Assembly: GCA_949130495.1 (NCBI GenBank)
Contig: OX422210.1
Coordinates: forward strand, 636,578,585 to 636,642,584
Direction of reading: 5' to 3'
DNA length: 64,000 nt
Origin: Sambucus nigra
Taxonomy: Eukaryota; Streptophyta; Magnoliopsida; Dipsacales; Adoxaceae
A program made the position numbers and the translations under genes. Below are positions 34,801 to 46,570 of this stretch, one piece after another. The first letter of the stretch is position 1, and each line of letters opens with the position of its first letter. The notes under the pieces are model-generated. The model was given only the letters and a program-made list of their open reading frames with translations. It ran no database searches and was not told the DNA's origin.

Positions 34801-35319
34801 TCAAGAGTCACAGAATTTGTATTTAAGCATAGGTGAACTTTAAAAATCGTATTCATTATGTATTAAAAATGAAATTAACTGTTGGTTTGACTTTAGAGTA
34901 CCCTTTTAATGAACCAAAAGTTACTCTTAATCTTCTTTCATTATGGGTCATATTAAGGAAAAATTATGACTTGAATAATTCTAACTCTCTCCTACTTGGT
35001 CTATAATTATCATAAGGTGCCCAATAAGCTTTTAGTCATCCTTAAATGGTTCTTCATAAACACTTCAATAAAATAAAATATCGATAATGTGGTTCCTTCT
35101 AAGTACTAAACATTAATAATTTCCTCAAAAAGGTCAATAATAAGGGTTATCATTATGGTCTAATAATTGTCTTATAAATAGGACAATCTGTCACCTTCAT
35201 CGATTCACATGTATGTAAACTAATACTGCAAAACATTTAAATGTTTAAGTATACGTCTTTTTTGATATCAGATATAGTTTTAAATAAATAATCATCAAGA
35301 AATTCACAACATTTTTATT

Positions 35320-36260
35320 TAATTGGCTATGTTCAAGACCCATTCTTAGGCATGATTCATGAATGTCTTTTGGTGATAATCCATTCATAAGTGGATATGA
35401 TATGTTAACTCTTGTACTAATGTGTTTAACCGATACTCCTTATTTTTAAACTTCTTCGTTGACACATAGGTTTTATATCTTAAGGTGCCTAAATCCTTTA
35501 AATTACCTATAATTTCTTCATATAAAAGATTGCGGTGGCATTATTATAATACATCAATGACTTGGTAATAGTGTTGATAACTCCAAAACCTAAATAAATT
35601 TACACATCCATAATCTACAAATTATAGCCTCAAAACATGCTACAGACTCGAGTTTCATTATAGAAATAAATAATAATGGATTGTTTCACACTCTTTCATA
35701 ATATTGTCCATTAAGCCAAAATAAACATAATGAAGGGTGAATTCCATACATCCAGTAAAATTTATAATTACTAATCATCTTTAAATGAACTATTATCATA
35801 AGTGTAAGCATATAATCTTTTAGGCATCTCAGCACTTCATAATCTTAAAACAAATAGAATATTTGATTTCTCTACTTTTTATTTCATTACTAGTATATAG
35901 ATATATCCAATATATAAACCTACTCTCATTGACTATAAGGTATATATACTAATCAAAAGACCTAATAATATTCTTAAAATAATATTGGTAGGGAACATAA
36001 ATAAATTTATATAATGATCTCCCACCTTACACACATCTTTTGTTTAACTTTCATAAGTGTTCACAGTAAATGTAACTTTCAATCAAAATGTGCTAGTATG
36101 CCATAAATGTTTCATGTACTTAGATTTAGGTGAAAAGGTTTATCTATAACCAACTTTATTCTTAATTAATCTTTGACCACAAATATAATTTTATATCGTT
36201 TGATTACCATTAAGGTCGTATTTGGTCTCAAAGACCCATTTACACTCGACTTTAGTGTGT
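35320..36260 (-). pseudogene. Decayed copia RT-RNase H remnant G
   Basis: Minus-strand fragments match the copia pol consensus in the right order. CKWVFETKYDL (~36205-36240) lies at the start of RT. An 'ATAIFYMKK'-like fragment (~35530) resembles the RNase H D-N-T-A region. DPLMNGLSPKDIHESCLRMGL-type text (~35330-35400) matches the family's DPLTKGLPPK...HMGL ending. There are many stops and frame changes. The remnant runs opposite to LTR E and element D, so it is a separate, older insertion. 34801-35319 and 36261-36507 hold nothing recognised and may be its outer parts. Confidence 0.6.
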
Positions 36261-36507
36261 CAATTAGGAAATTTAATGCATATCCTAATTTTATTTTGTT
36301 ATTTTAATGACATTTCTCGTAATTATAATTTCTAATAACTTTTGAAAACAAAATCAAATATTTTCTTACTCATATGCCAACTCAAATTCTTATAAATAAA
36401 TCACATAATCACTTAGGATAGTAAACTCATTTTATGAGCTTCTTAATACTAATCATTGATATTATGTCAAAATTATTTTCATAGTGATATCACATTTCAT
36501 GGTGGTT

Positions 36508-37650
36508 GCATCGAAGACCTTTGTCGCTACAGCGAAGGTTCTTCACTAGTGATTTCGCCCAACTACAAAATTTCTCAACATAACCGTGACCTGGGTTATT
36601 GCGAAAGGTTCGTTGCAGTGAGGAAACGAAAGCTCCAAATCTAGAGCAAAAGGCAATCTGCTCAAAAGATTGCATTGTAAAACCTGAAGATTCTCTTTTG
36701 CAACCATATCTTTTATTGTGAACAAGAATGTCTTAGAGGGTTTGAAAGCTTGTGTCTACAAGTTTAAAAACACCCATTTAATTCATCTTCTTCTTTATCA
36801 TAAAATAAGGTTAAGAATTTTCAGGAAAGGTTTTCATTATTTTATTAAGCTAAAAAATCATAGTTTCTTAAGAGAAAAAATCTTATTTGTATTTTAGAGA
36901 TATCCATTGTTATTATTTTTAGTTTAAAGTTATTTGAAGTTTGATTAGTTCTTCTCAAGACTTTAACAAAACATTTTGCAAGATTTGTTCTTGAGAAACT
37001 TTAAATATTTTTTTATATCTCAAAAACACTTTGTGACTTTACTTTGATTAGCCAAACACTTTTTGAAACTTCCCTCAATCTATAAAACTCTCTCACATCC
37101 TAGGAAGTTATATCTATAATAATGAATTTTCACTTGTTCCTTTGGAACAAAAAAATTTTCTTCAACTTTAAAGAACATTTGAATATTTGGTGCAAACGCG
37201 GTATTATCCACCGAAGTTGACACCTGCGACGTGGCGAGTGTTCGGAGAGCGAACCATGCTTTCTTTTCCAACTAGAAGGTGGAAAAAGTGTCTTGTGGAG
37301 GTTTTCCATTATTAAGTCTATTATAGGTTCAAGTTTATAATTCATTTCTCCCGTTTATAAAACTTTACCTATATAGTTGAAGGTGTCGATTTGGCCCGAA
37401 AGTTTTTTTACAAGGGTTTTTTCCTCGTATAAATCCTCGTCTCAAGTGCACGATTTATTATTTAATATTTTAATTTATCTTATATGATTCATGAACATAT
37501 ATTGTTAATTTAAATCACTTGTAAATCACGTTTTTGTTACATAGACGACGGGATAATTTTTTTCCCGAATTTGGTAAAAAACATACATTACCTCGATTTT
37601 AATAATAATTTTTAATTTGGGTAGTCCCACTCTGCACGCACATTCCTTCA
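36508..37650 (+). repeat. 5' LTR of D (5' truncated)
   Basis: Homologous to 56720-57877 from about 36508 to the CCTTCA end at 37650. Contains TCGCTACAGCGA at 36524-36535. The outer part of U3 seen before 56720 is not matched here. Confidence 0.75.
36524..36535 (+). promoter_or_regulatory. TCGCTACAGCGA palindrome of D
   Basis: A 12-bp inverted repeat. The 3' LTR has TCGCTTCAGCGA at 56829-56840 among several GCTGCAGTG-like relatives at 56711-56870. Confidence 0.65.
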
Positions 37651-38119
37651 ACTTCTATCAGAGTTAGACCTCATTTGTGTTAAGTTTCATAACCTAGAAT
37701 TAGATCTTGTGGAGGTTTTTCATTATTAAGTCTAGTAGAGGTTCAAGTTTATAAATCATTTCTCCCGTTTATAAAACTTTACCTATATAGTGGAAGGTGT
37801 CGGTTTGGCCCGGAAGTTTTTTTGCAAGGATTTTTTCCTCGTGTAAATTCTCGTCTCAAGTGCACGATTTATTATTAAATATTTTAATTTATCTTATGTG
37901 ATTCATGAACATATCTTGTTAATTTAAATCACTTATAAATCACGATTTTGTTACATAGACGATAGGATAAATTTTTGCCCGAATTTGGTAAAAAACATGC
38001 ATTACCTCGATTTTAACAATAACTTTTAATTTGGGTAGTCCCACTCTACACGCACATTCCTTCAACTTCTATCAGAGTTAGACCTCATTTGTGTTAAGTT
38101 TTATAACCTAGAGTTAGAT
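37292..38119 (+). repeat. 414-bp tandem duplication of LTR end, PBS and leader
   Basis: 37292-37705 is repeated as 37706-38119. Each copy contains the U5 part, the CCTTCA terminus and the PBS-like 'ttctatcagagttagacc' (37653-37670 and ~38067-38084). D therefore has two PBS sites before gag. Confidence 0.88.
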
Positions 38120-38134
38120 ATTGTATGTGTAGAA

Positions 38135-38230
38135 ATGGCTTCTGGGGTTGAGATTTTTGAGGATTTGCCTAATAATACATCCATACTTCTTATCTCGGAC
38201 CTTATTCTCAGTCCAACTTTACATGTAGTC
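38135..38230 (+). pseudogene. Gag N-terminus of D
   Basis: An ATG at 38135 opens MASGVEIFEDLPNN, plausible as the start of a copia Gag right after the leader. It is cut by the LTR of C after about 32 codons. The Gag segment that resumes at 50476 belongs well downstream, so the usual capsid (UBN2-type) part is missing. Confidence 0.5.
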
Positions 38231-38690
38231 TGTTGATGTCTAAAAATGGAAAGGGTCCAATTTTATATTCACAGATAAATAAACAGAAGTAATTTAAACA
38301 AACACACAAGAGGCAAAGATTTTTAAAGTGGTTCAGTTGTAAAAAGCCTAGGTCCACTATTGGTATTATTGTTGGTGGTTATAATAGCAATAACTCGGTA
38401 TGGTGTGCTTGAGATTGGTTGAATCCTCCCTTTAAGATAGGGGAGATTATATATTTATAGTGGTCCGGAACCCTAGAGATGGAATGCTTTTATATCTTGA
38501 CACTCAGTGCTGGTCGCCATTCCACATGAGTAACTTTTGCTATGACTGATGGTTCACATTCTGGGAGTTGGTCGGCATTCTAGCCGACTTTGTATCTCTG
38601 ATGTTGATCAAGATAGTTGAATGGCCACGTAGGAAGACAGGTGTCTACTGTTCATTGGTCCACGTATGAGAGTAATTTTTACATACAATA
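38231..38690 (-). repeat. 3' LTR of C
   Basis: About 460 bp. It lacks a ~38-bp stretch that is present near 50236-50280 in the other LTR. A minus-strand PPT-like run (TTGGGGGCTTT, revcomp of 38691-38702) abuts it. Confidence 0.88.
38452..38588 (-). promoter_or_regulatory. Promoter of LTR C: GTCGGC...GCCGAC and TATA box
   Basis: The inverted pair GTCGGC (38571-38576) and GCCGAC (38583-38588) lies about 110 bp upstream, in the minus direction, of TATAAATA at 38452-38459. In the other LTR the pair is GTCGAC/GTCGAC at 50356-50373 with TATA at 50200-50207. Confidence 0.6.
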
Positions 38691-38969
38691 AAAGCCCCCA
38701 ATGCTCCATGCTTAATGATTGATCGAAAGTATGAAGTGTTTGTTTAAAATACTGCATGGCGAAATGTCTGAGCGTTGATCGATAGCCGACCTTCCGGACT
38801 TGTAAAAAAAATTACTGGCACTGTTGATAATGGCATTTTTGTAAATAATTCAAACTTTTTCAAAACGCCAAATGGCATACTAGTCCTTTTATAAATTGGG
38901 AAGCGTGCAGTCGATGGTAGTTCAATCACTCGTGCAGTTAATCATCTCATCCCTATTCTCGAGAAAACC

Positions 38970-38978
38970 TATAAATAG
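38970..38978 (+). promoter_or_regulatory. TATA box of the antisense gene in C
   Basis: CCTATAAATAGATG on the plus strand. A TAGCCGACC half-site at 38783-38791 matches one arm of the LTR C palindrome. Confidence 0.5.
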
Positions 38979-39760
38979 ATGAAAATTTCCCTGCATCTCT
39001 CTTTTCCTCAAATCTTCTGTACTTTGTTTCCAAGTTTTTCTTCTCTGATATTTTGTTGTTTGCTAGCCACCGTTGTTTTTCGATTCCTACTGTTACCTTT
39101 AGATCTCTGTAAGCTAACTTTTCCCTCTTTTCTCTGTTTTTCCTTTGTTTCATTCATGATTTATATCTTTAATGATAATTCCTTAGAGGAATTTAGAAAG
39201 AAAAGGAAAATTCCTCGTTGGGTAGGTCTAGAAATTGCTCACGGTCCCTTGAACGTGTATTCTTTAGCAGAGGATCATTGGATTCCCACTCTTTTTATTG
39301 TTGGGTGTAGTATTACCTTTCCCCCAAACCCATTTTTTATTCAGTTTTGTCAATATTTTGATGTCATCACAGCAAGAATAACACCAAACACATGGAGGTT
39401 GGTGGATAGAGTGAAAAGGTTGAATGAGATTTATGGGACACATATTGGAATTCCAGAATTGATGTTCTGCTACAAGTGGAGATCCATTGGTGATAGTACA
39501 TACTATTTGGAGACTGGGCAAGCCAATAGGGCTTTTGTGATCAACTTGCTAGATTCCAATAAAGACTAATAGGATTATCGTGTTGTTGTAAAAAAAAATT
39601 CAATATGTCCCCCTTCCTGGGAGGGTATCATGCATTGGTCCCATTTATCCCCAAGAAGGGCGTGGCATAGGTCATACTTTATTCTTAAACTTTTTTTATC
39701 TATTCAAAGGTTTGCCGACAAACTTCTTGTTTTGTTTTTAGTGCAGAGGAAGGTAATAAG
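38979..39760 (+). pseudogene. Antisense gene of C, PF04195-like, first part
   Basis: Open from 38979 to 39569 (196 codons), opposite to the pol of C and close to its 3' LTR. Recognisable text includes RWVGLEIAHGP, WIPTLFIVGCSITFPPNPFF and ITPNTWRLVDRVKRL, which resembles the 'FPL.PF....L...L.P..W' core of the 'putative gypsy type transposon' family (PF04195). The real start may be the later Met in FVSFMIYIFNDNSL. A T-rich stretch ending TTTTTAG near 39740 looks like an intron end. The following exon is cut at 39760 by element F. Function is unknown. Confidence 0.6.
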
Positions 39761-40642
39761 TGTAACAACCCGCATAATTTTTGGGGTATTTTCAAAATAT
39801 AGAGGAAAAATAAATTTTGAGATAAAATTATTTTTATTGCTCAAATATGTTGAAAATTATTTTTAAAGACACGAATTTCAAATGGTTTCGAAAACGAATT
39901 TTATTTGAATTTTTAAGTATTTATCCCTTATAATTTTTTAAGCGAAACTGTCAGTTTTACTGGGCGATCGATCGATCGACGCCATGGGTCGATCGATCAA
40001 CCCCAGCAACTTTCGTGCGCAGCAGGTTTTCAAGAGTTGTTGTTGGTTTAAACTTATTATCTTTTTTTCTTATAAAATGTGGTCGTGGGTGACCATTTGA
40101 GAACCAACTTTTGGCACAACAATATGCAGTAAACATATTTTTATTTCCTCTCTTTTTATATACACTTTGCCCCTTTATAATTATGTTTTCAACCCTAGTT
40201 TGTGGAGGTGTTCTTGGGGCTGTTTTGGTGGTTGATCTTGGAGGAGTTTCTGATAATTTTTTGAAGATGATTTTGATGGAGTAATCTGAGTTCTGGAAAG
40301 ATTCATTATGGTTCCTTTTTGGTGGTTTAAGGTATGGGGTCTTACACAATATGCTCCTTAATCTCGCGAATGTTATTCCCTTTGATTTCATGTGATTATC
40401 GACTTATAATTGAATTGTTAAATTCTTTCGGAAATCTGAAAAATTATTATTGGAATCTAATCTTGATTCATGTGGTATTATTGTGTTGGGCATATTGTCA
40501 TGAGATTTTAATATGGCACTGATGTTGGGCACCCGCCAAGACTTCAATTTTCGACTACTTGATAAAGTATGGGCGCGGTATGGTGAGACCTGGTGACTCT
40601 GATTAATGTGTTGTTGAGAAATTATATTGATAAAAATTCTTA
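39761..40642 (+). repeat. F LTR copy 1, truncated
   Basis: 882 bp matching the first two thirds of the full LTR. It joins directly to the TGTAACAACC start of copy 2. Contains GATCGATC runs at 39965-39998. Confidence 0.92.
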
Positions 40643-41972
40643 TGTAACAACCCGCGTAATTTTTGGGGTATTTTCAAAATATAGAGGAAAAATAAATTTT
40701 GAAATAAAATTATTTTTATTGCTCAAATATATTAAGAATAATTTTTAAAGACGAGAATTTCAAACGATTTCGAAAACGGAGTTAAAACGGATTTTATATG
40801 AATTTTTAAATATTTATCCCTTACAATTTTTTTAAACGAAACGGTCAGTTTTAGTGGGTGATCGATCGATCGACGTCAGGGGTTGATCGATCGACCCTAG
40901 CAGTTTTCGTGCGCAGTAGGTTTTCAAGAGTTGTTGTTGGTTTAAACTTCTTATCTTTTTGCCTTATAAAATGAGGTCGTGGGTGACCATTTGAGAACCA
41001 ACTTTTGACACAAAAATATGCAGTAAACATATTTTTATTTCATCTCTTTTTATATACACTTATCCCCTTTATAATTATATTTTCAACCCTAGTTTGTGGA
41101 GGTGTTCTTGGGGTTATTTTGATGGTTAATATTGGAGGAGTTTTTGATGATTTTTCGGAGATGATTTTGATTAAGTAATCTGAGTACTAGGCAGATTCAT
41201 ATTGGTTCCTTTTTGGTGGTTTAAGGTATGGGCTTTTCCATAATATGCTCCTTAATCTCGCGAGTGTTATTCCCTTTGATTTCATGTGATTATTGACTCA
41301 TATTTGAATTGTTAAATTCTTTTGAAAATCTGAAAAATTATTATTGGAATCTAATTTTGATTCATGTGGTATTATTGTGTTGGGCATATTTTCATGAGAT
41401 TTTAATATGGCACAGATGTTCGGCACCCGCCAAGGCTCCAATTTTCGGCTACTTGATAAAGTATGGGCGCGGTATGGTGAGGCCTGGTGACTCTGATTAA
41501 TGTGTTGTTGAGAAATTATATTGATAGCAATGCTTATGAGATTCGCATTTTATTTGAATATTCGTACTCTTATTGTAACGTTTTATTCACCGCTAATATT
41601 TGTTGAGCATCTTTCTTATCGTATTGTGTACTTCCCCATATTTTCTTTTAGTGGCAGGTTAGCGCGGTTCTTGGGGCGCTATGAAGATTGATTTTAGCGT
41701 AGATTACTTTGGGAAGAATATTTGAGAATACAAGATGAGATGATTGTATTTATTTTTGTTGTGTAGAGCATTGGAGATTTATTCTATTTCGAGATAGATA
41801 GTTGTATTATTTCGAGAGACTTTGTTGTATTTAATTTGAAGTTTGATATTAGTGGATTCTCTTTATTATATTGTGGGATTTTGGTGCTCTATACCTTGTT
41901 ATTTGTGGATTTAGTATAGTTTTATCGAGAGTGGCGCTCCGTTCGCTCTCCCTAGGCGGGCGGGGTGTTACA
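40643..41972 (+). repeat. F LTR copy 2
   Basis: 1,330 bp, TGTAACAACC to GGGTGTTACA. GATCGATC runs at 40859-40895 lie 70 bp upstream of TATAAAA at 40965-40971. Confidence 0.95.
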
Positions 41973-42219
41973 GAATGATATTAGAGCCAGGTTATACGAC
42001 CACCCTCGGGTCTTGGGTTTTGGGTCTGTTGCATTTTTGTGACGCGTATTTGGAGATAGAAATTTTAGATGATCGTTTCGTGATAGGTTCCGAGATTAGA
42101 TGTGAGGATTTTATTTTTGGGAGACGAGATTATTTTTGGAGATAGTTGTAGTGGCCTGACTTTTTAGAGTTAAGCTTTCGGCGAGTTTCAAGGGCGAAAT
42201 TCCATTGTTAGTGGGGAAG
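41973..42219 (+). other. Minimal internal region of F
   Basis: Starts with the PBS TGATATTAGAGCCAGGTT (41976-41993, two mismatches to the iMet form) and ends with a purine run, GTGGGGAAG (42211-42219), before LTR copy 3. There is no gag or pol. Confidence 0.9.
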
Positions 42220-43549
42220 TGTAACAACCCGCGTAATTTTTGGGGTATTTTCAAAATATAGAGGAAAAATAAATTTTGAGTTAAAATTATTTTTATTGCT
42301 CAAATATGTTAAGAATTATTTTTAAAGATGAGATTTTCAAACGATTTCGAAAACGGAGTTAAAACGGATTTTATATGAATTTTTAAATATTTATCCCTTA
42401 TAATTTTTTTAAGCGAAACTGTCAGTTTTACTGGGCGATCGATCGATCGACGCCAAGGGTCAATCGATCGATCCCAGCAGTTTTCGTGCGCAGCAGGTTT
42501 TCAGGAGTTGTTGTTGGTTTAAACTTCTTATCTTTTTGCCTTATAAAAGTTGGTCGTGGGTGACCATTTGAGAACCAACTTTTGGCACAAAAATATGCAG
42601 TAAATATATTTTTATTTCCTCTCTTTTTATATACACTTAGCCCCTTTATAATTATATTTTCAACCCTAGTTTGTGGAGGTGTTCTTGAGGTTATTTTGGT
42701 GGTTGATCTTGGAGGAGTTTTTGATGATTTTTTGGAGATGATGTTGATGGAGTAATCTGAGTTCTGGGCAGATTCATATTGGTTCCTTTTTTTTTGTTTA
42801 AGGTATGTGGTTTTACACAATATGCTCCTTAATCTTGCGAGTGTTATTCCCTTTGATTTCATGTGATTATTGACTCATATTTGAATTGTTAAATTCTTTT
42901 GGAAATCTGAAAAATTATTATTGGAATCTAATTTTGATTCATGTGGTATTATTGTGTTGGGCATATTTTCATGAGATTTTAATATGGCACTGATGTTGGG
43001 CACCCGCCAAGACTCCAATTTTTGGCTACTTGATAAAGTATGGGCACGGTATAGTGAGGCCATGTGACTCTGATTAATGTGTTATTGAAAAATTATATTG
43101 ATAAAAATGCTTATAAGATTCGTATTTGATTTGAATATTCGTACTCTTATTGTTACGTTTTATTCACCGCTAATATTTATTGAGCATCTTTCTTGTCGTA
43201 TTGTGTACTTCCCCACATTTTCCTTTAGTGGAAGGTTAGTGCGGTTTTTGGGGAGCTATGGAGATTGATTTTAGCGTGGATTATTTTGGGAAGAATATTT
43301 GAGAATACAAGATGAGAAGATTGTATTTATTTTTGTTGTATAGAGCAATGGATATTTATTCTATTTCGAGATAGATAGTTGTATTATTTCGAGAGACTTT
43401 GTTGTATTCAATTTGAAGTTTGAGATTATTGGATTCTCTTTATTATATTGTGGAATTTAGATGCTCTATACCTTGTTATTTGTGGATTTAGTATAGTTTT
43501 ATTGAGAGTGGCGCTCTGTTCGCTCTCCCCGGGCGGGCAGGGTGTTATA
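42220..43549 (+). repeat. F LTR copy 3
   Basis: 1,330 bp, the same length as copy 2, ending GGTGTTATA. GATCGATC runs at 42436-42473 and TATAAAAG at 42542-42549. Confidence 0.95.
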
Positions 43550-43554
43550 ATAAG

Positions 43555-44230
43555 AAGGTCCCTAAGGAGGGTGAAGTTAACCTTAACGGCCTCAAGTACT
43601 TATGGGGACTTAATCAAAGGGCAGTAGAGAAATAACCTAAATATGCTTCTGTGCTGTTGGAGTACAAGAGTTCAATTACTTCGTTCGTTGATCGACCAAC
43701 ACTAGTATTTCCTCAGTCTCTTATCAATTTGGATGAGGAATCTGCATCCACTTCTTCAGCTGCCGTGTCAATTATAGTAAAGCTTGTTAAAGGAGGAACA
43801 GGTTCCTCTTTTAAATCCCTTGATATCACTGCCATCCATACTTCCCCTTGAATCGAGATGGTGAAGAAGAATATTCTAAACTTATTGGTTGGGTTTGGGT
43901 CTTCTCCTCTTCCTACTAAGAAGACCACTAATGCTGACAAGAGGTCTCAAGCCATTGAGAAAAGGCCTCAAGTTCTTACCACCGAGGAGGCCCGAATTGA
44001 ATAACCTTAGTACAAGAGGTTGAAGAAATATTTGCATGGCCATCAAGAATAGGCCAAAAAGTCCACCGAGCTTGCTAAATCTGTTGAGTTGGTCAAGTAG
44101 TTTGTTGTCGAGCAAGGAAGAATTGAGGAAGCGTCTATGGCAATCAACCCTGGGTTGGCCAAGGGTTTGATATGGGTCAGTACTTTTCTAGCAGGTGGGT
44201 CGACATTCCAGGAGTTCTTAAATTCTTTGC
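43555..44230 (+). pseudogene. Antisense gene of C, second part
   Basis: Resumes after F with EEGNKKVPKEGEVNL-type text once the target duplication is discounted, then stops near 43634. A further open stretch at 43651-43851 (LDEESASTSSAAVSI) and the lysine-rich DNA after it may be later exons. There is no recognised domain. Splicing cannot be resolved because of decay. Confidence 0.4.
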
Positions 44231-44239
44231 CATCTAGTG

Positions 44240-45270
44240 TTTCTAGGCGATATGTTCCTTGTCATATAATTATCGAGCTACAGTATGGACCATACCAATT
44301 GGGCTCTAACTTATTATTCTTCTGAATCACTTTTTTAAGGATGAGATCTCCTTGTTTCAAGTTAGTCGGCTTGACCCCCAGGTTGTAAAACCTAGCAGTA
44401 CTTCATTGATAGGCAGCCATCTGAATTATAGCATCCTCTCTGACTTCTTGAACCACGTCCAGATTTAATCGACGCATTAGATCACTCTTAGAGGAATCAA
44501 AATTTAGCACCTTGTGAGTCGGTAGTCCTATTTCAGTTGGTACTACTGCCTCACTGCTGAAAGTAAGCATGTACGGAGTCTCTCTTATTGTCGTTCTAGG
44601 CAAAGTCGTGTAGGCCCAAAGGACGATGTGCAACTCATTGATCTAGATCCCCTTAGCGTCATCTAATCTTTTCTTCAAACCACCGAGTAAAGTTTTATTA
44701 GTAATCTTTATCTGACAATTGCATTGTGGATGTCCATGTACAAAATGTAATTTCTAAATCTTGGATCGAATGCAATATTCCTCAAACTCTTTGTTGTTGA
44801 ACTAAGTACCATGATCAGTGATGAAATCATAGGGGATTCCATAGCGACATATGATCTGCTTCTTTATGAACTGAAAGACTCTCTGATAGGGAATATCGAT
44901 CAAGGGCTAACCCTCTACCCATTTGGTGAAGTAATCCACAATAAAAATTAAATACTTGAACCTACCTTTGGTGGTCACAATAATCCGACCAAGTTTATTC
45001 ACCAAATAGCAAATGATCAGGGAGATGTAGTAAAAGTTATGGAAGCCCTTGGTCTTCTGTGAATAGTAGTAAATCTTTGGCACTTGTCACACCTCTTGGT
45101 GAAGGAAACACAGTCTTCTTTCATTTTTGTCCAAGTGTAGCCTTACATGGCCATCCTTTGTACCAAAGATCTCCCGTTGAATGAGCGCCACATGAGCCTT
45201 CATAGACCTCTTTATTCAGATCATTTACTTCATTTGAATGGACATAAGGAGGTACAGAAACTGTGTAGCC
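44240..45270 (-). pseudogene. Integrase, element C (fragmented)
   Basis: The clearest block is LWAYTTLPRTTIRETPYMLT followed by SEAVVPTEIGLPTHK (44633-44500), a Tat integrase signature. The tail EPNWYGPY lies near 44290. The core between 44640 and 45100 is readable only in changing frames (for example YGIPYDFIT near 44820-44850). Confidence 0.8.
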
Positions 45271-46085
45271 TCATTTGTACAGAACACCCATCTCCAAGAC
45301 ATAGCAGGCTGCTTTATTTCTCATCTTCCTTGCTTCTTTTTGGTCGGACGGTAACAGTCCTTTTTTAATATAATCCTTAATTGGATCCATCCATGAAGTT
45401 CCCAATTCTATAAAAATTATAGTGACGAATTCCACATCAATGCTTTTACTGGTAAGAATCTCAACCAGAATGGTTCGTCTGAGCTCCATTTGAGTTACTG
45501 AGGCTAGTCGAGCAAGAGCATCTGCTAAGGCATTATCCATTCTTAGAATCTGGACCATCTTGACTGTAGGAAATGAAGAGATAATCTCCATAGTCTTATT
45601 CTGCTATCTTTCCATTGTTTCTCCTTTAACTCCATATATTTGAAGTAATTAGTGGACAATGCGTTGGGAATCACTATACGCTATCACCTTCTCGGCATCT
45701 AGTGAGGAGGCTAATTCAAATCCCGTAATTAATTCTTCGTACTTAGCTTTATTATTGTAGGCTCAAAATTGAAATCTCAACGCACATTCCACATCTAGAT
45801 CATTTGGGGTATTGATGATGTGTCCAGCCCCACTGCCAGTGGTGCATAAAGATTTGTCTACAAATAGTTTCCAAACTGGGACGTCGTTGTTGAAGTCTTC
45901 TTCTACCAGAACTCCGTATTTGAACACCTTCTTGCTTTGTTCAGTAAGTCACCGAGCTCTTCCTCTAATAGTCGATGATTCTGGTTGGTCGGCATCCATC
46001 TAAGTTTTCTCGTGAGCTGCTCAACGGGCAAACTTGGATTGCTTGGCTCCTTTACATAAGTGCAATAGGCTATAAAATATGTCAT
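45271..46085 (-). pseudogene. Second RNase H and linker, element C
   Basis: DNALADALARLAS (~45530) is the C-terminal motif of the archaeal-type RNase H of Tat elements. Upstream frames give IAYSDSQRIVHQL. The adjacent 46085-45903 segment is the linker after the first RNase H. Several frameshifts. Confidence 0.75.
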
Positions 46086-46570
46086 TGCTTGCCCTTTTAA
46101 GGAGGTTCTCGGCTCATAAACAGTCTCATATTCTCAAGCTCAACTACCCAAGACATTAGTCTTCTTGAATTTTTGTGTTTGTGCAATGCTTGTTGCAGAT
46201 GCAAGTCAGTGTATAACATAATAACATGGGCCTGAAAGTATGGACGCATTTTTCTGGAAGCTTTAGTGAGTGCTAATGCCAACTTCTCCGAGCGTGGATA
46301 TTTTATTTTTGCTCATTGAAATGCCTTGCTAGTATAGTACACAGGCTTTTGAATTCCTCCCTATAGTCGAATGAAAGCCGAGCTAACAGTTGACTCCAAA
46401 ACAGGTAAATACGGATATAATTTTTCTCCCAAAAACTGATTGAGAGAGAAGAGGTGGAGATCCCAAATACTTCTTCAATTCCAGAAAAGCTTTCTTGCAC
46501 TCTCCATTCCATTTAAAGGTATTTTTAATCACCTTAAATAATGAAAGGCATTTATTTGTATCTCGAGAAA
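46086..46570 (-). pseudogene. RNase H, element C
   Basis: CKKAFLELKKYL and GEKLYPYLPVLESTVSSA mark the start. PVYYTSKAF and YPRSEKLALAL follow in other frames. Broken by frameshifts at about 46300 and 46100. Confidence 0.75.

Larger units (their letters stand above)
39761..43549 (+). mobile_element. Three-LTR gypsy derivative F inserted in C
   Basis: Perfect 5-bp target duplication ATAAG (39756-39760 and 43550-43554) around a composite of a truncated LTR (39761-40642), a full LTR (40643-41972), a 247-bp internal piece (41973-42219) and a full LTR (42220-43549). The internal piece has a tRNA-iMet PBS and a PPT but no coding. Sequence style (TGTAACAACCCGCGTAATTTTTG, iMet PBS) fits a chromovirus-type gypsy. 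Confidence 0.9.

Noticed and set aside
38221..38230. Target duplication for C
   Set aside because: TAGTC and TCATC agree at only three of five positions, which is not enough to claim a duplication.
39957..42862. Paired 144-codon minus-strand ORFs (39957-40391 and 42428-42862)
   Set aside because: They are the same antisense stretch of LTR copies 1 and 3 of F. Copy 2 lacks the open frame, so it is not conserved as a protein.
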